Made by a program: the position numbers and the translations under genes. The notes below the pieces were generated by a model. That model saw only the letters and a list, made by a program, of their open reading frames with translations, had not been told where the DNA came from and did not search any database. 31,992 nucleotides of DNA from JBDSLU01 sp039916225 (GTDB taxonomy: Bacteria > Acidobacteriota > Vicinamibacteria > Vicinamibacterales > Vicinamibacteraceae). Positions 13,795 through 21,670 of the stretch are shown piece by piece; positions within the stretch are counted from its first letter, which is position 1, and each line of letters begins with the position of its first letter. Location of the stretch: contig JBDSLU010000261.1 of assembly GCA_039916225.1 (NCBI GenBank), positions 1 to 31,992 of the forward strand, in the 5' to 3' direction.

Positions 13795-16611
13795 ATGGAC
13801 AGCGACAAGAAGCGGCGACCCCGCACATGGCTGCGGCTGGCCCTACGAGTGTTCTGCGCAGCGGCGTGCCTGGCATGGCCGATCGTGATTGCCGCGCAGG
13901 GTTTGACGGGGGCGCTGATTGGCACGGTCAAGGATGTACAGGGCGGCCTGCTCCCGGGTGCGACGGTTCGCGTCAGCTCGGCGGCGCTGATTGGCGGCCC
14001 GGTGATCGTGACCACCAACGAGAAAGGACAGCTGCGTTTCCCCGCATTGCCCCCGGGACCCTATGTGATCGACATCGAGATGCCGGGTTTCGTCGCGTAT
14101 CACGAAGAAGACGTGGCCATCGGAGCTGGCAGCACCATCGAGAGAACGGCGGTCCTGAACGTGTCCGGCGTCACCGAATCGGTGTCGGTCCAGGGCTCGC
14201 GGCTCGACGCGCGCGGGAGCGGAGTCGGAGCTCGGTTCGGCTCGGAAGGCATGTCACGCATCCCGACGCGCCGCTCGAGCATGTTCGACGTGATCAGGGC
14301 CGCACCGGGCATCTCGGCCACGTCGCCGGGGACGGCCGGCGCGTCACTGATTTCAGCGTTCGGCTCTGGCGTCAACGAGAATGCGTTCCTCATCGACGGT
14401 ACGAACTTTACGTCTCCGACCAACGGCGTCGCGCGAGCCGAGCCGGGGATCGACTTCATTCAGGAAGTACACGTGCAGTCGGTCGGAGCGTCGGCGGAAT
14501 TTGGCAACGCGCAGGGTGCGGTCGTCAATGTCGTCACCAGGCAGGGCAGCGACCGGTTTCTGTCTGACGCGGCGTACTACGCGCAGCCAGCCGGCCTGAC
14601 CAGCCAGCCGGTACGTCTCCCTGTGTCACGGGATCAGCCGGCGAGCGGTTATGAACGCACCCGCTACCACGACGCCACCACGAACCTCGGCGGACCGGTC
14701 GTTCGGCAGCGGCTGTGGTTCTTCGCCGGATATCAATATGTCCGCGACTACGACAGCCAGCCGGGCGCTGACCCCGAGTTCCCGAGGATCTACGAGCAGG
14801 ACAAGGTCTTCGCGAAGCTGACGTGGCGACTCGCGCCGGCGTGGCAGTTGCTGCAGAGCGTGCACAGCGAGCGTTGGGTGAACAGCGAAGTGCCGTCATC
14901 GGTCAAGGCATTCGACGCCACCCTTACCCAGCGCGCGTCGGTGCCGGCCATCACTTTCGGCCATCTGACGCATGTGTCGTCGGGCAATACCGTCTGGGAT
15001 GTCCGCGCCGGACGTTTTGTCTACTCGCAGAGGAGCTCGCCCAGCATTGGCGATCGAGGCACCGCCAGCCATCTCGATGCCGTCACGGGAATCACCAGCG
15101 GCGCTCCGCAACAGATTGGCGCGGGCAGACAGATCCGTTGGACGGCAAAAGCGACCCTCAGCCACTATCGACCGGGTTTGTGGGGCGCCGATCACGAATG
15201 GAAGGTCGGGGGAGAGTTCGATCAGGGAGAACACCGCGCGTTGACGGCGTTTCCGACAGGCGCATGGTACCTCGATCTCGACGGGCGACCGTCCCAGGCC
15301 ACCGTCAGAGATCCCTCGAACGCCGGCGGCAAGTTCGTCACCGGCGCCGCGTTCGCGAGTGACGCGCTGACTATGGGGAATCGGCTCACGATCAATGCCG
15401 GGCTGCGATTCGATCACTCGCGCGCAATCAGTCAGGACCTGCCGGCCCTCGATGCCCTGGGCCACGAAACGGGCGCGAGCATCGGCGGTCTAGGCACCAT
15501 GTACACCTGGAACCTCCTCTCGCCACGTCTGACCATGATCGTGAAACTCGGCGACGACGGCAGGACGCTGCTTCGAGCCAGCTATGGGAGATTCCATCAG
15601 GGCGTGCTGACCGGCGAGCTTGCGCCGCTCCATCCGGGTCAGAGCACCGTGACAACGAAAGCCTTCGATCCGACAACGCAGGACTACACGAGAATCCTTT
15701 CGGTCGTCGATCCGAGACGCAACCTGCTGCTCGATCCCGAGACGCGGTCGCCGCGCACCGACCAGTACTCTGTTGGCGTCGATCGCGAGGTCGGCAGCCG
15801 GAGCGTGATCGGGATCGCCTACGTCCGCAAGAATGGCGCCGACTTCATCGGATGGACTGACGTCGGCGGGCAATATCGCGCCGACACGCGGACCCTGACC
15901 GATGGGCGGACGCTGCCTGTCTCGGGTCTCGTCAACGGCACGGCCGCCCGACGTTTCTCACTGACGAATCCTGACGGATACGTCCTGACGTACGACGGGC
16001 TGGTGGCAGTCTTCGAAAAGCGGCGGTCGAACGGCTGGCACGCATCGGGCTCATATACGCTGTCGCGTGCGTCTGGACTGCAAGCGTACAGCGGGACGAC
16101 CGCTGCTGGCGCGCAGGTCAGTACGGTTGGTGCCCCGCCTGGATCGTTCACGCCGCCGGTCACGTTCGGCCGCGATCCCAACGATCTGACCAACGCGAAC
16201 GGTCGCCTGCCAAACGATCGGCCGCATATGTTCAGGGCCATGGGCAGCGCCGACGTGCCACGAACCGGCCTCGTGGTCGCGGCCAACCTGCAGATCTCCA
16301 GCGGCAAGCCGTGGGCGGCGACCGCTTTGGTGGCGTTGCCACAGAACAACCAGCAGCGGATTCTCATCGAACCGCGCGGCTCGCGGCGGCTGTCAACGCA
16401 GTCACTGCTGGATCTCCGCGTCTCCAGGATGATTTCCGTCAGCCAGCTGGGTCGGATCGAACTGCTGGTCGACGTACTCAACGCGCTCAACGACACCGCG
16501 GAGGAGGGCCTGGCAACCGACAATCTGTTCAGCCCGAATTTCGGTCAGCCGACTCTCTTCGTCGATCCTCGGCGCGCGATGGTCAGTGTGAGAGTGAACC
16601 TGGGGCGGTAA
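13795..16611 (+). CDS. TonB-dependent receptor with carboxypeptidase-like regulatory domain (Oar-like)
   Basis: A 938-residue outer-membrane receptor of the Oar-like type common in Acidobacteriota. The signal peptide ends near residue 35 (AWPIVIAAQG). Residues about 38-118 are a carboxypeptidase regulatory-like beta sandwich (GTVKDVQGGLLPGATVRV, then TTNEKGQLRFPALPPGPY). A plug domain follows (about 125-235, with NAFLIDGTNF and GNAQGAVVNVVTRQGSD), then a long beta barrel to the end. The last residues, MVSVRVNLGR, lack the terminal Phe usual for outer-membrane barrels. No TonB box stands out. The start is supported by GAGGGGAGA eight bases before ATG. Codon use differs from neighbours (AGA and GGA recur), hinting at transfer or relaxed selection. 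The imported substrate is unknown; oligosaccharides or peptides are typical. Confidence 0.93.
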   Translation: MDSDKKRRPRTWLRLALRVFCAAACLAWPIVIAAQGLTGALIGTVKDVQGGLLPGATVRVSSAALIGGPVIVTTNEKGQLRFPALPPGPYVIDIEMPGFVAYHEEDVAIGAGSTIERTAVLNVSGVTESVSVQGSRLDARGSGVGARFGSEGMSRIPTRRSSMFDVIRAAPGISATSPGTAGASLISAFGSGVNENAFLIDGTNFTSPTNGVARAEPGIDFIQEVHVQSVGASAEFGNAQGAVVNVVTRQGSDRFLSDAAYYAQPAGLTSQPVRLPVSRDQPASGYERTRYHDATTNLGGPVVRQRLWFFAGYQYVRDYDSQPGADPEFPRIYEQDKVFAKLTWRLAPAWQLLQSVHSERWVNSEVPSSVKAFDATLTQRASVPAITFGHLTHVSSGNTVWDVRAGRFVYSQRSSPSIGDRGTASHLDAVTGITSGAPQQIGAGRQIRWTAKATLSHYRPGLWGADHEWKVGGEFDQGEHRALTAFPTGAWYLDLDGRPSQATVRDPSNAGGKFVTGAAFASDALTMGNRLTINAGLRFDHSRAISQDLPALDALGHETGASIGGLGTMYTWNLLSPRLTMIVKLGDDGRTLLRASYGRFHQGVLTGELAPLHPGQSTVTTKAFDPTTQDYTRILSVVDPRRNLLLDPETRSPRTDQYSVGVDREVGSRSVIGIAYVRKNGADFIGWTDVGGQYRADTRTLTDGRTLPVSGLVNGTAARRFSLTNPDGYVLTYDGLVAVFEKRRSNGWHASGSYTLSRASGLQAYSGTTAAGAQVSTVGAPPGSFTPPVTFGRDPNDLTNANGRLPNDRPHMFRAMGSADVPRTGLVVAANLQISSGKPWAATALVALPQNNQQRILIEPRGSRRLSTQSLLDLRVSRMISVSQLGRIELLVDVLNALNDTAEEGLATDNLFSPNFGQPTLFVDPRRAMVSVRVNLGR

Positions 16612-16662
16612 ACGTACGACCCAGGAAGCCAGTTCATGAGCCCACGTGCGCGACCGGCTATG

Positions 16663-16690
16663 GTGACATCGACCGCGGTCGCGCTACAAT
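16663..16690 (+). promoter_or_regulatory. Sigma-70-type promoter with transcript start next to the ATG
   Basis: GTGACA, a 16-base spacer and TACAAT. The predicted transcription start, about seven bases further on, falls within a few bases of the ATG at 16700, implying a leaderless or nearly leaderless mRNA. Confidence 0.6.
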
Positions 16691-16699
16691 CCGCGACCC

Positions 16700-17326
16700 A
16701 TGACGACGATTTGCCGCCTCGCCGCACTCATGCTCGCCGCTCTGCTGTTGCCGCTGCCCTCGGCCGCGCAGGAACCGCGTCCCCAAAAGGTGTTCCTGTC
16801 GGGCGAGAACCCCTACCTCGCGCTGCGCGACACGCCAGACGGTCCAGCCGTGGCTCGCGCCAGCTTCTGGCGCATCCACTACAGCCCGGTCGGAACCGGG
16901 CATGTGTGCTTCGTCACCGTGGGGGAGCAGGGCAAGCCGGGCGCCGTGCGCGTCGCGCTCACCGACAGCGCGCCACTGACTGACTACCTGATCAAGGAGG
17001 TGCTGGCGACGTTCGACAAGAGCTACGTCGAGTGGCCGTTCACGACCGTCGCCGGTGCGACGTTCGGCCGGAGCGGCGACGCCAAGTCCGAGCACCGCGA
17101 GATCTGCAAGGGACCGGGCTACGACGTGGTGCTGTCGTGGCGCGACCTGCAGACGCCGGGCCTGGTCGACATCCTCGCCGGCAGCCGCCCGGCCAATCCC
17201 TTCGGCATCACCTATCTGCGCATTCCGGCGGGCAGCGCCACGATGACGATCAACGGCACGCCGGCGCCTGGCCGCTCAGTGCCGGCCGGATCGTTCCTGG
17301 CCTTCGGCGAGACGTGGATCAAGTAG
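16700..17326 (+). CDS. Small secreted protein of unknown function
   Basis: A 208-residue exported protein: MTTICRLAALMLAALLL starts a signal peptide with cleavage likely after PSAA or SAAQ. The mature part is mixed alpha/beta, with two cysteines (GHVCFVTV and REICKGPGY) well placed for a disulphide, a conserved-looking WRIHYSPVGTGHVCF segment and a C-terminal beta stretch ending in FGETWIK. I do not recognise the family. There is no ribosome-binding site before the ATG, in line with the promoter that abuts it. Transcribed on its own between the TonB receptor and a small membrane protein. Confidence 0.8.
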   Translation: MTTICRLAALMLAALLLPLPSAAQEPRPQKVFLSGENPYLALRDTPDGPAVARASFWRIHYSPVGTGHVCFVTVGEQGKPGAVRVALTDSAPLTDYLIKEVLATFDKSYVEWPFTTVAGATFGRSGDAKSEHREICKGPGYDVVLSWRDLQTPGLVDILAGSRPANPFGITYLRIPAGSATMTINGTPAPGRSVPAGSFLAFGETWIK

Positions 17327-17370
17327 CGTCGCGGGCGCCCGATCCCAGCGAGTCGGCTCACGTTGTGCAC

Positions 17371-17376
17371 TAGAAT
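17371..17376 (+). promoter_or_regulatory. Candidate -10 element abutting a GTG start
   Basis: TAGAAT ends six bases before the GTG at 17383. A -35 box is not clear. The expected transcription start would coincide with the start codon. Confidence 0.4.
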
Positions 17377-17382
17377 CGCGCC

Positions 17383-18018
17383 GTGCGACTCCGCCGGATC
17401 CTGCCTACGTTCGGCAAGGCCGCCGTTCCCTGGCTGCTCGAGGGCCTGCTGATCGTGTTCAGCGTGGTGCTCGGCTTCTGGGTCAGCCAGCTCCAGGGGG
17501 CGCGCGCCGACCGCGAGCTCGGCGTCCGCGTGCTCGCCAGCGTCCACGAAGAGGTCGAGCACAACGTGGCGCTGCTCCAGCCTTACATACGCATGCACCG
17601 CACCTGGACCGAGGCCCTCGCCAAGGCGCCGTCGGAGTCGGGCCCGCAGGCGGCCTTCGACGTGTTCATCGCCGTCCGTCCTCCGCTGCCGGCCGGCGCC
17701 GCCACGCCGTTTCCCTCGCTGCGGCGCAGTGCCTGGGACGCCGCGCTCTCGGGCGGCGCGATTCGCTTCCTCGATCACGATGTCGCCGCCGCGCTGTCGG
17801 ACATCTATCGACGACAGCAGATCGTCGACGACAATATCGCCCGCCTGGCCACCGGCGCCCTCGGTGCCACCGCCACCTTCGATCCCGCCAGTCGGACGCC
17901 GAGCGTCAGGTTGCTGTGGCTGACCGTGGCGGACATCACGTCGGCCGAGGAGGTCCTCGCCGCCGGCTATGGACGCCACCTGCCCGGCGTCCGCGCGGCG
18001 GTCGAGCGCGGGCGCTGA
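17383..18018 (+). CDS. Single-pass membrane protein, DUF6090-like
   Basis: A 211-residue protein with a short basic N-terminus, one membrane helix at about residues 16-36 (LLEGLLIVFSVVLGFWVSQL), and a mostly helical soluble domain after it. The helix followed by a charged QGARADRELGVRVL stretch resembles the start of DUF6090-type proteins, where E-x-x-L-I-V-x-x-G precedes a similar helix. That match is by eye and tentative. The soluble part has an Arg-rich helix near YRRQQIVDDNIARLA and no catalytic motif. GTG at 17383 is chosen because it begins just before the helix and immediately follows a -10-like box. Convergent with the hydrolase gene 24 bases away. Confidence 0.72.
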   Translation: MRLRRILPTFGKAAVPWLLEGLLIVFSVVLGFWVSQLQGARADRELGVRVLASVHEEVEHNVALLQPYIRMHRTWTEALAKAPSESGPQAAFDVFIAVRPPLPAGAATPFPSLRRSAWDAALSGGAIRFLDHDVAAALSDIYRRQQIVDDNIARLATGALGATATFDPASRTPSVRLLWLTVADITSAEEVLAAGYGRHLPGVRAAVERGR

Positions 18019-18042
18019 TCCAGGGCGGGGCGTGTGCGCGGC

Positions 18043-18777
18043 TCAGCGCACCGCCGGGGATTCCAGGAAGCGCAGGATGCGCTGCAGTGCCTCGTCGCCT
18101 TGTGGTGTCGCGAAGATGAACTGGGCGTGGGCGCTGCCGTCGAGCAGCACGAACTCCTTCGGCCCGCTCGCCTTCTCGTACTGCGCGCGGATGCCGGGGA
18201 GCCGTGGCCCGCTGCCGCTGGTGTCGTCGCGCGCGAGCATGAAGAGCGCCGGCACGCGGAGCCGCTCCGGATGGTCGACGCTCATGTGCGCCAGCAGCAC
18301 CACCCGATCGATCTCGCCGGGCGCGGCGTCGATGGCGGCCTGCGCCGCGGCGCCGCCGCCGAGACTGGCGCCGACGATGGCGACCGACGTGGCGCCGGTG
18401 CGCCGCAGGCAACGTACCGCCGCGAGGGCGTCCTTGGCCAGGCAGGCTGCGTCGTAGCCGCACGACGTCTCGCGACCGGCGCGCGCCTCGGCCGACGCGC
18501 GGAAGTCGATCGCGATGACGCGGAAGCCGGCTCGTGCCAGGACCTGCGCCTGCGGCCTCCAGCTGGTCCTGTCGAAGCGCCCACCGTGCAACAGCACCAC
18601 GCCGTGCACGCCGCTCCCGTAGACGTCAGCGCGGATGGTGCCGCCGTCGGCGGCCGTGATGGCTACCGCAGTGGAATCGGCGTCGGGTGCCGGCGGAGGC
18701 GCTTGCCCTTCGGCATTCGCTCGCAGCAGCGATCCCAGGGACAGCACGGCCAGGGCGACGAGGAGGCGACGTGGCAT
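18043..18777 (-). CDS. Secreted alpha/beta hydrolase
   Basis: A 244-residue serine hydrolase with a signal peptide (RRLLVALAVLSLGSLLRANA). The alpha/beta hydrolase core shows the oxyanion strand VVLLHGGRFDRTSW, the nucleophile elbow GASLGGG with Ser near residue 139, an acid candidate in FMLARDDTSG and the catalytic His in LDGSAHAQFIF. This corresponds to the dienelactone-hydrolase or serine-aminopeptidase-like part of the superfamily; the substrate cannot be told. Its length is normal for a minimal hydrolase. The enzyme should act in the periplasm or outside. It is divergent from the ankyrin lipoprotein with only 36 bases between starts, so their promoters must overlap. Confidence 0.88.
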   Translation of the reverse strand: MPRRLLVALAVLSLGSLLRANAEGQAPPPAPDADSTAVAITAADGGTIRADVYGSGVHGVVLLHGGRFDRTSWRPQAQVLARAGFRVIAIDFRASAEARAGRETSCGYDAACLAKDALAAVRCLRRTGATSVAIVGASLGGGAAAQAAIDAAPGEIDRVVLLAHMSVDHPERLRVPALFMLARDDTSGSGPRLPGIRAQYEKASGPKEFVLLDGSAHAQFIFATPQGDEALQRILRFLESPAVR

Positions 18778-18799
18778 CGCCGCGATCCTATCGCGCGTG

Positions 18800-18805
18800 T
18801 ACACT
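18800..18805 (+). promoter_or_regulatory. Candidate -10 element abutting the ankyrin gene start
   Basis: TACACT ends eight bases before the ATG at 18814, inside the 36-base divergent gap. No good -35 box is visible. It fits the leaderless pattern of nearby genes. Confidence 0.4.
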
Positions 18806-18813
18806 GACGATCG

Positions 18814-19398
18814 ATGCGCGCGAGGTTCGGCGTTGTCTGGTGCGTTGTCGCCGTCATCGGCGGGTGTGCGGCGCCACGGGGACGTCAGCTCTGCGATGCC
18901 ATCGCCAAGCGGGACGTCGCGACCGTCCAACGCTTGCTGGCCGGTCCGGAACTCAACGCGACGCGCACCTACGGCACGTGCGTGCCGGCCGACGTCTTCA
19001 CCGTCGCCAGGCCCGGCGACACCGCGCTCACCGCCATCGGCGTCGAACTGGTGAAGGCCGGACTGCCGGCTGATGCCTCGTGGATTCCCCTGGGCCAGTC
19101 GGAGCCGGTCTCGGCGATCGAGACTGCCGCTCGCAATGGCAACGTCGAGCTCGTCCGCGCGCTGCTCGCCGTCGGGCTGGATCTCACGAGCCTGGCGTCG
19201 GCGCGGGCGCTGGTGCAGGCGGCAGGCGCCGGACACCTTCCCGTCGTCAGGCTGCTCGTCCAGGAAGGCATCGACCTCGAGGCGACGTCCGGCGGCGAGA
19301 CGGCGCTCGACCGCGCCCGCGCCAAGGGACAGGACGAAGTGTTGCGGTTCCTCGAGGACGTTGCCGCGGCGCGCCACCCGGCCCCCGACAAACCCTAG
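18814..19398 (+). CDS. Ankyrin-repeat lipoprotein
   Basis: A 194-residue predicted lipoprotein: the leader ends in lipobox VIGGC with Cys18 as the lipidation site. Residues about 28-185 carry three to four ankyrin repeats, for example LCDAIAKRDVATVQRLLAG, IETAARNGNVELVRALLAVG and LVQAAGAGHLPVVRLLVQEG, ending in a capping helix GQDEVLRFLEDVA. Ankyrin repeats bind protein partners, so it is probably a membrane-anchored periplasmic adaptor; the partner is unknown. The middle (about 50-95) is less regular and may hold a degenerate repeat or a loop with a Cys at 56-57. Its stop codon lies inside a hairpin shared with the converging HD-GYP gene. Confidence 0.87.
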   Translation: MRARFGVVWCVVAVIGGCAAPRGRQLCDAIAKRDVATVQRLLAGPELNATRTYGTCVPADVFTVARPGDTALTAIGVELVKAGLPADASWIPLGQSEPVSAIETAARNGNVELVRALLAVGLDLTSLASARALVQAAGAGHLPVVRLLVQEGIDLEATSGGETALDRARAKGQDEVLRFLEDVAAARHPAPDKP

Positions 19399-19414
19399 CC
19401 TCAGCGAGGCTAGG
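19394..19414. terminator. Bidirectional hairpin terminator carrying both stop codons
   Basis: A perfect 9-bp stem, CCTAGCCTC and GAGGCTAGG, around an AGC loop. The left arm contains the TAG of the ankyrin gene and the right arm contains the TAG of the HD-GYP gene on the other strand. A short pyrimidine run follows on the plus side and GGGTTTG on the minus side. It probably stops both converging transcripts. Confidence 0.7.
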
Positions 19415-21038
19415 CGCTCTTCTCCAACTGCGCCTCCGGCGGGCTGACCGGGATGCGGCGACTCCGGAACGCTTCGGTGAACGCCGCGACCACGTCTGGA
19501 TCGAACTGGGTGCCGGCGGCTTCCGTGATGCGGATCGCGGCGTCGCACGGCGGCAGCCCGCGGCGATACGGCCGATCGCTGGTCATCGCGTCGTAGACGT
19601 CGGCGACGGCGAGGACGCGGGCGTCGAGCGCGATAGCTGCGCCAGCGAGGCCGGCCGGGTAGCCGGCGCCGTCGAACCGCTCGTGGTGCTGCAGCACCAT
19701 CGGCACGATGTCGGCGCAGTGCGGGAGCGGCTCGAGAATGCGCGCGCCCAGCGCCGGGTGCTGCTCCACGATGCCACGCTGCTCATCGGTCAACGGCAGC
19801 GGGCTGTCGAGGATGTCCGCCGAGACACCAATCTTGCCGATGTCGTGCAGCAGCGCGCCGCGGCGGAGCCGCTCCAGCGACGGCGAGTCGAATTGCATCC
19901 CCCGTCCGATCGCCAAGGTGACCTCGGCCACCCGCGTCGAATGGCCGGCGGTCCACGGCGACTTGGCGTCTATGGTTCGCGCCAGCGCCTCGAGCGTCCC
20001 GACGCTGAGCGCGTGCAACTGCTCGAACTGTCCTTGCAGGTCGGCGGCCATGGCGTTGAACGATTCGCTGAGCGCCTGCAGTTCGTCGCCGGTGCGGACG
20101 TCGACGCGCGCCCCGAACTCGCCTCGTGCCAGGCTCGCGGTGCCAGCCTGCAGGCGGGCGATCGGATCGAGGAGCCGCCGGATCTGGTAGAGGCTGACGA
20201 GCAGGACCACGCAGATCGTCGCCACCACGACCAGGACAACGGTGCGGATCAGCGCCTGCGCCGGCGCCACCGCGTCCGCGGTGCGCGTGACCACGATGCT
20301 GGTCCATTGGGCCGCGCCGAACTGCGTCCGGATGGGCGCCGACCAGTAGGCGCCCATCCAGTCCCCGTCCTGACGCCGCGCCTCGAACGTGCCGGCGCCG
20401 CTGGTGCCGGCAGTCAGCTGGGCGAGTGCTGCGCGATCGAGGCGCTCGTCGGTGCAGGCCATCACCATCGTGCCGGCGGCGGCACAGAGCTCACGGGCCA
20501 TAGTGCCGTCGCTGGCCTGATCGTCGAGCGCCCACAGCGCGCGCGGCTCGAGCGCCGCGATCACCACGGTGACATCGTAGCGGGCGACCCCGCTGGCCGG
20601 CACGACGAGGTGGATGGGGCCGCGTCCTTGCGTCGGCATACGCACGACGGCGCCGCCGGCGGCGAGGCGAGCGCGATCGGCGTCGTCGAGGGCCGGTGGA
20701 TCGAGTTGACCAAACACGGTCACCGTCCGTCCCTGCCGGTCGAGCCGAGCCAGCGCGGCGACGCCACGCAGCGACGTCGGCGCGATCGAGGCGGCTGGCT
20801 GTGCGCCAATCACCCGTAGCCGGTCCTCGACCTCGAGCAGCCGCTCGAACGCGGCCATGGCCGACTCCTTGGCCAGCACCCGCAGCCGGTTCTGCTCCTG
20901 ACGGAGCAGGTAGCCGGACACCATCCAGCTGGTGACGCCGGCGAGGATCAGCAGCGGGGCCAGCCCCGAAAGCGCGAGGAGCGCCGCGACACGCCTGCCG
21001 ACGCGGCTCTGGACGACCGTCCACTCGAGTGCGGCCAT
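19410..21038 (-). CDS. Membrane HD-GYP cyclic-di-GMP phosphodiesterase with extracytoplasmic sensor and HAMP
   Basis: A 542-residue signalling protein. Membrane helices lie at about 22-45 and 258-282 and enclose a sensor region of about 210 residues, most like a double-Cache or similar periplasmic domain. A HAMP linker follows (about 282-335, RRLLDPIARLQAG to FNAMAADL). The C-terminal HD-GYP domain has intact motifs: the HD pair in LLHDIGKIG, the HHERFDGAGYP signature, and ADVYDAMTSDRPYR. HD-GYP enzymes hydrolyse cyclic-di-GMP to pGpG or GMP, and every metal-binding motif needed is present. Binding of a periplasmic signal would therefore lower cyclic-di-GMP. It is four bases downstream of a pseudopilin gene, suggesting an operon and a link to pilus or secretion control. 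Confidence 0.92.
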   Translation of the reverse strand: MAALEWTVVQSRVGRRVAALLALSGLAPLLILAGVTSWMVSGYLLRQEQNRLRVLAKESAMAAFERLLEVEDRLRVIGAQPAASIAPTSLRGVAALARLDRQGRTVTVFGQLDPPALDDADRARLAAGGAVVRMPTQGRGPIHLVVPASGVARYDVTVVIAALEPRALWALDDQASDGTMARELCAAAGTMVMACTDERLDRAALAQLTAGTSGAGTFEARRQDGDWMGAYWSAPIRTQFGAAQWTSIVVTRTADAVAPAQALIRTVVLVVVATICVVLLVSLYQIRRLLDPIARLQAGTASLARGEFGARVDVRTGDELQALSESFNAMAADLQGQFEQLHALSVGTLEALARTIDAKSPWTAGHSTRVAEVTLAIGRGMQFDSPSLERLRRGALLHDIGKIGVSADILDSPLPLTDEQRGIVEQHPALGARILEPLPHCADIVPMVLQHHERFDGAGYPAGLAGAAIALDARVLAVADVYDAMTSDRPYRRGLPPCDAAIRITEAAGTQFDPDVVAAFTEAFRSRRIPVSPPEAQLEKSA

Positions 21039-21042
21039 GCGC

Positions 21043-21558
21043 CTAGAAATCGGCCGCGAGACCGAGGAAGGCGCCGTCGCGCGCCCTGATGACGTCGTCC
21101 TTGCTCATCGGAGCCGTCAGCGTCGTCGTCGTCCGCCCGTCCTCACCGACGCTGTAGAGATCGAAGTCGGAGTTGATCGGGTTCAGGCGGCCGTCCTTGC
21201 GGGCGCGGCCCCGGCTGCCGCGCTGCGACAGGTCCGTGTAGAGGTAGGGCCGGCCCCATGGATCGTTCGGGACGATAGGGCGGGCTTCGGTGAGCGTCGT
21301 CGGATACCGGTTGTTGCGCAGGTGGAACAGGCGCACGTCGACGTCGAGCGCGTGCAGATCGCCCATGGCGCGCGTCACGCGTACCCTCTTCAGCGCGGTG
21401 ACGTAGATGCCCGCGGCGATCGACGCGAGCGTCGAGATCAGGGCGCAGACGACCAACGTCTCGATGAGCGAGAACGCGCGCGGGTCCCGCCAGCCCCGCC
21501 GCCGGACCACGTACGATCGACGCCTGGGTGCGGCCACGGGCAATGCGGACAACTCCAT
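21043..21558 (-). CDS. GspG-like type II secretion/type IV pseudopilin
   Basis: A 171-residue protein from ATG 21558. A basic stretch (RRRSYVVRRRGWRDPRA) is followed by the prepilin motif FSLIE, with the processing site after Ala rather than the usual Gly, and a hydrophobic helix (TLVVCALISTLASIAAGIY). The globular domain has the GspG signatures NDPWGRPYLY and DFDLYSVGEDG. GspG is the major pseudopilin of type II secretion, cleaved by a GspO/PilD peptidase and assembled at the inner membrane. The other gsp genes are not in this window, so it is a stand-alone copy. A GTG at 21618 would add 20 residues; neither start has a clear ribosome site. Four bases upstream of the HD-GYP gene. Confidence 0.8.
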   Translation of the reverse strand: MELSALPVAAPRRRSYVVRRRGWRDPRAFSLIETLVVCALISTLASIAAGIYVTALKRVRVTRAMGDLHALDVDVRLFHLRNNRYPTTLTEARPIVPNDPWGRPYLYTDLSQRGSRGRARKDGRLNPINSDFDLYSVGEDGRTTTTLTAPMSKDDVIRARDGAFLGLAADF

Positions 21559-21670
21559 GCTGGGGCCGGCGCAGGCGCGCCCCAGCCCGATCTGCCAATC
21601 GGCGTCGCCCGCCGACACGTGAGCTTGGGCGGCCCACGTGTGCAGCCGCGCGCAGATCCGCGACCGCGTG

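Noticed and set aside
17332..17341. CGGGCGCCCG palindrome after the 208-residue secreted protein
   Set aside because: Too short and loopless for a terminator and expected by chance at this GC content.
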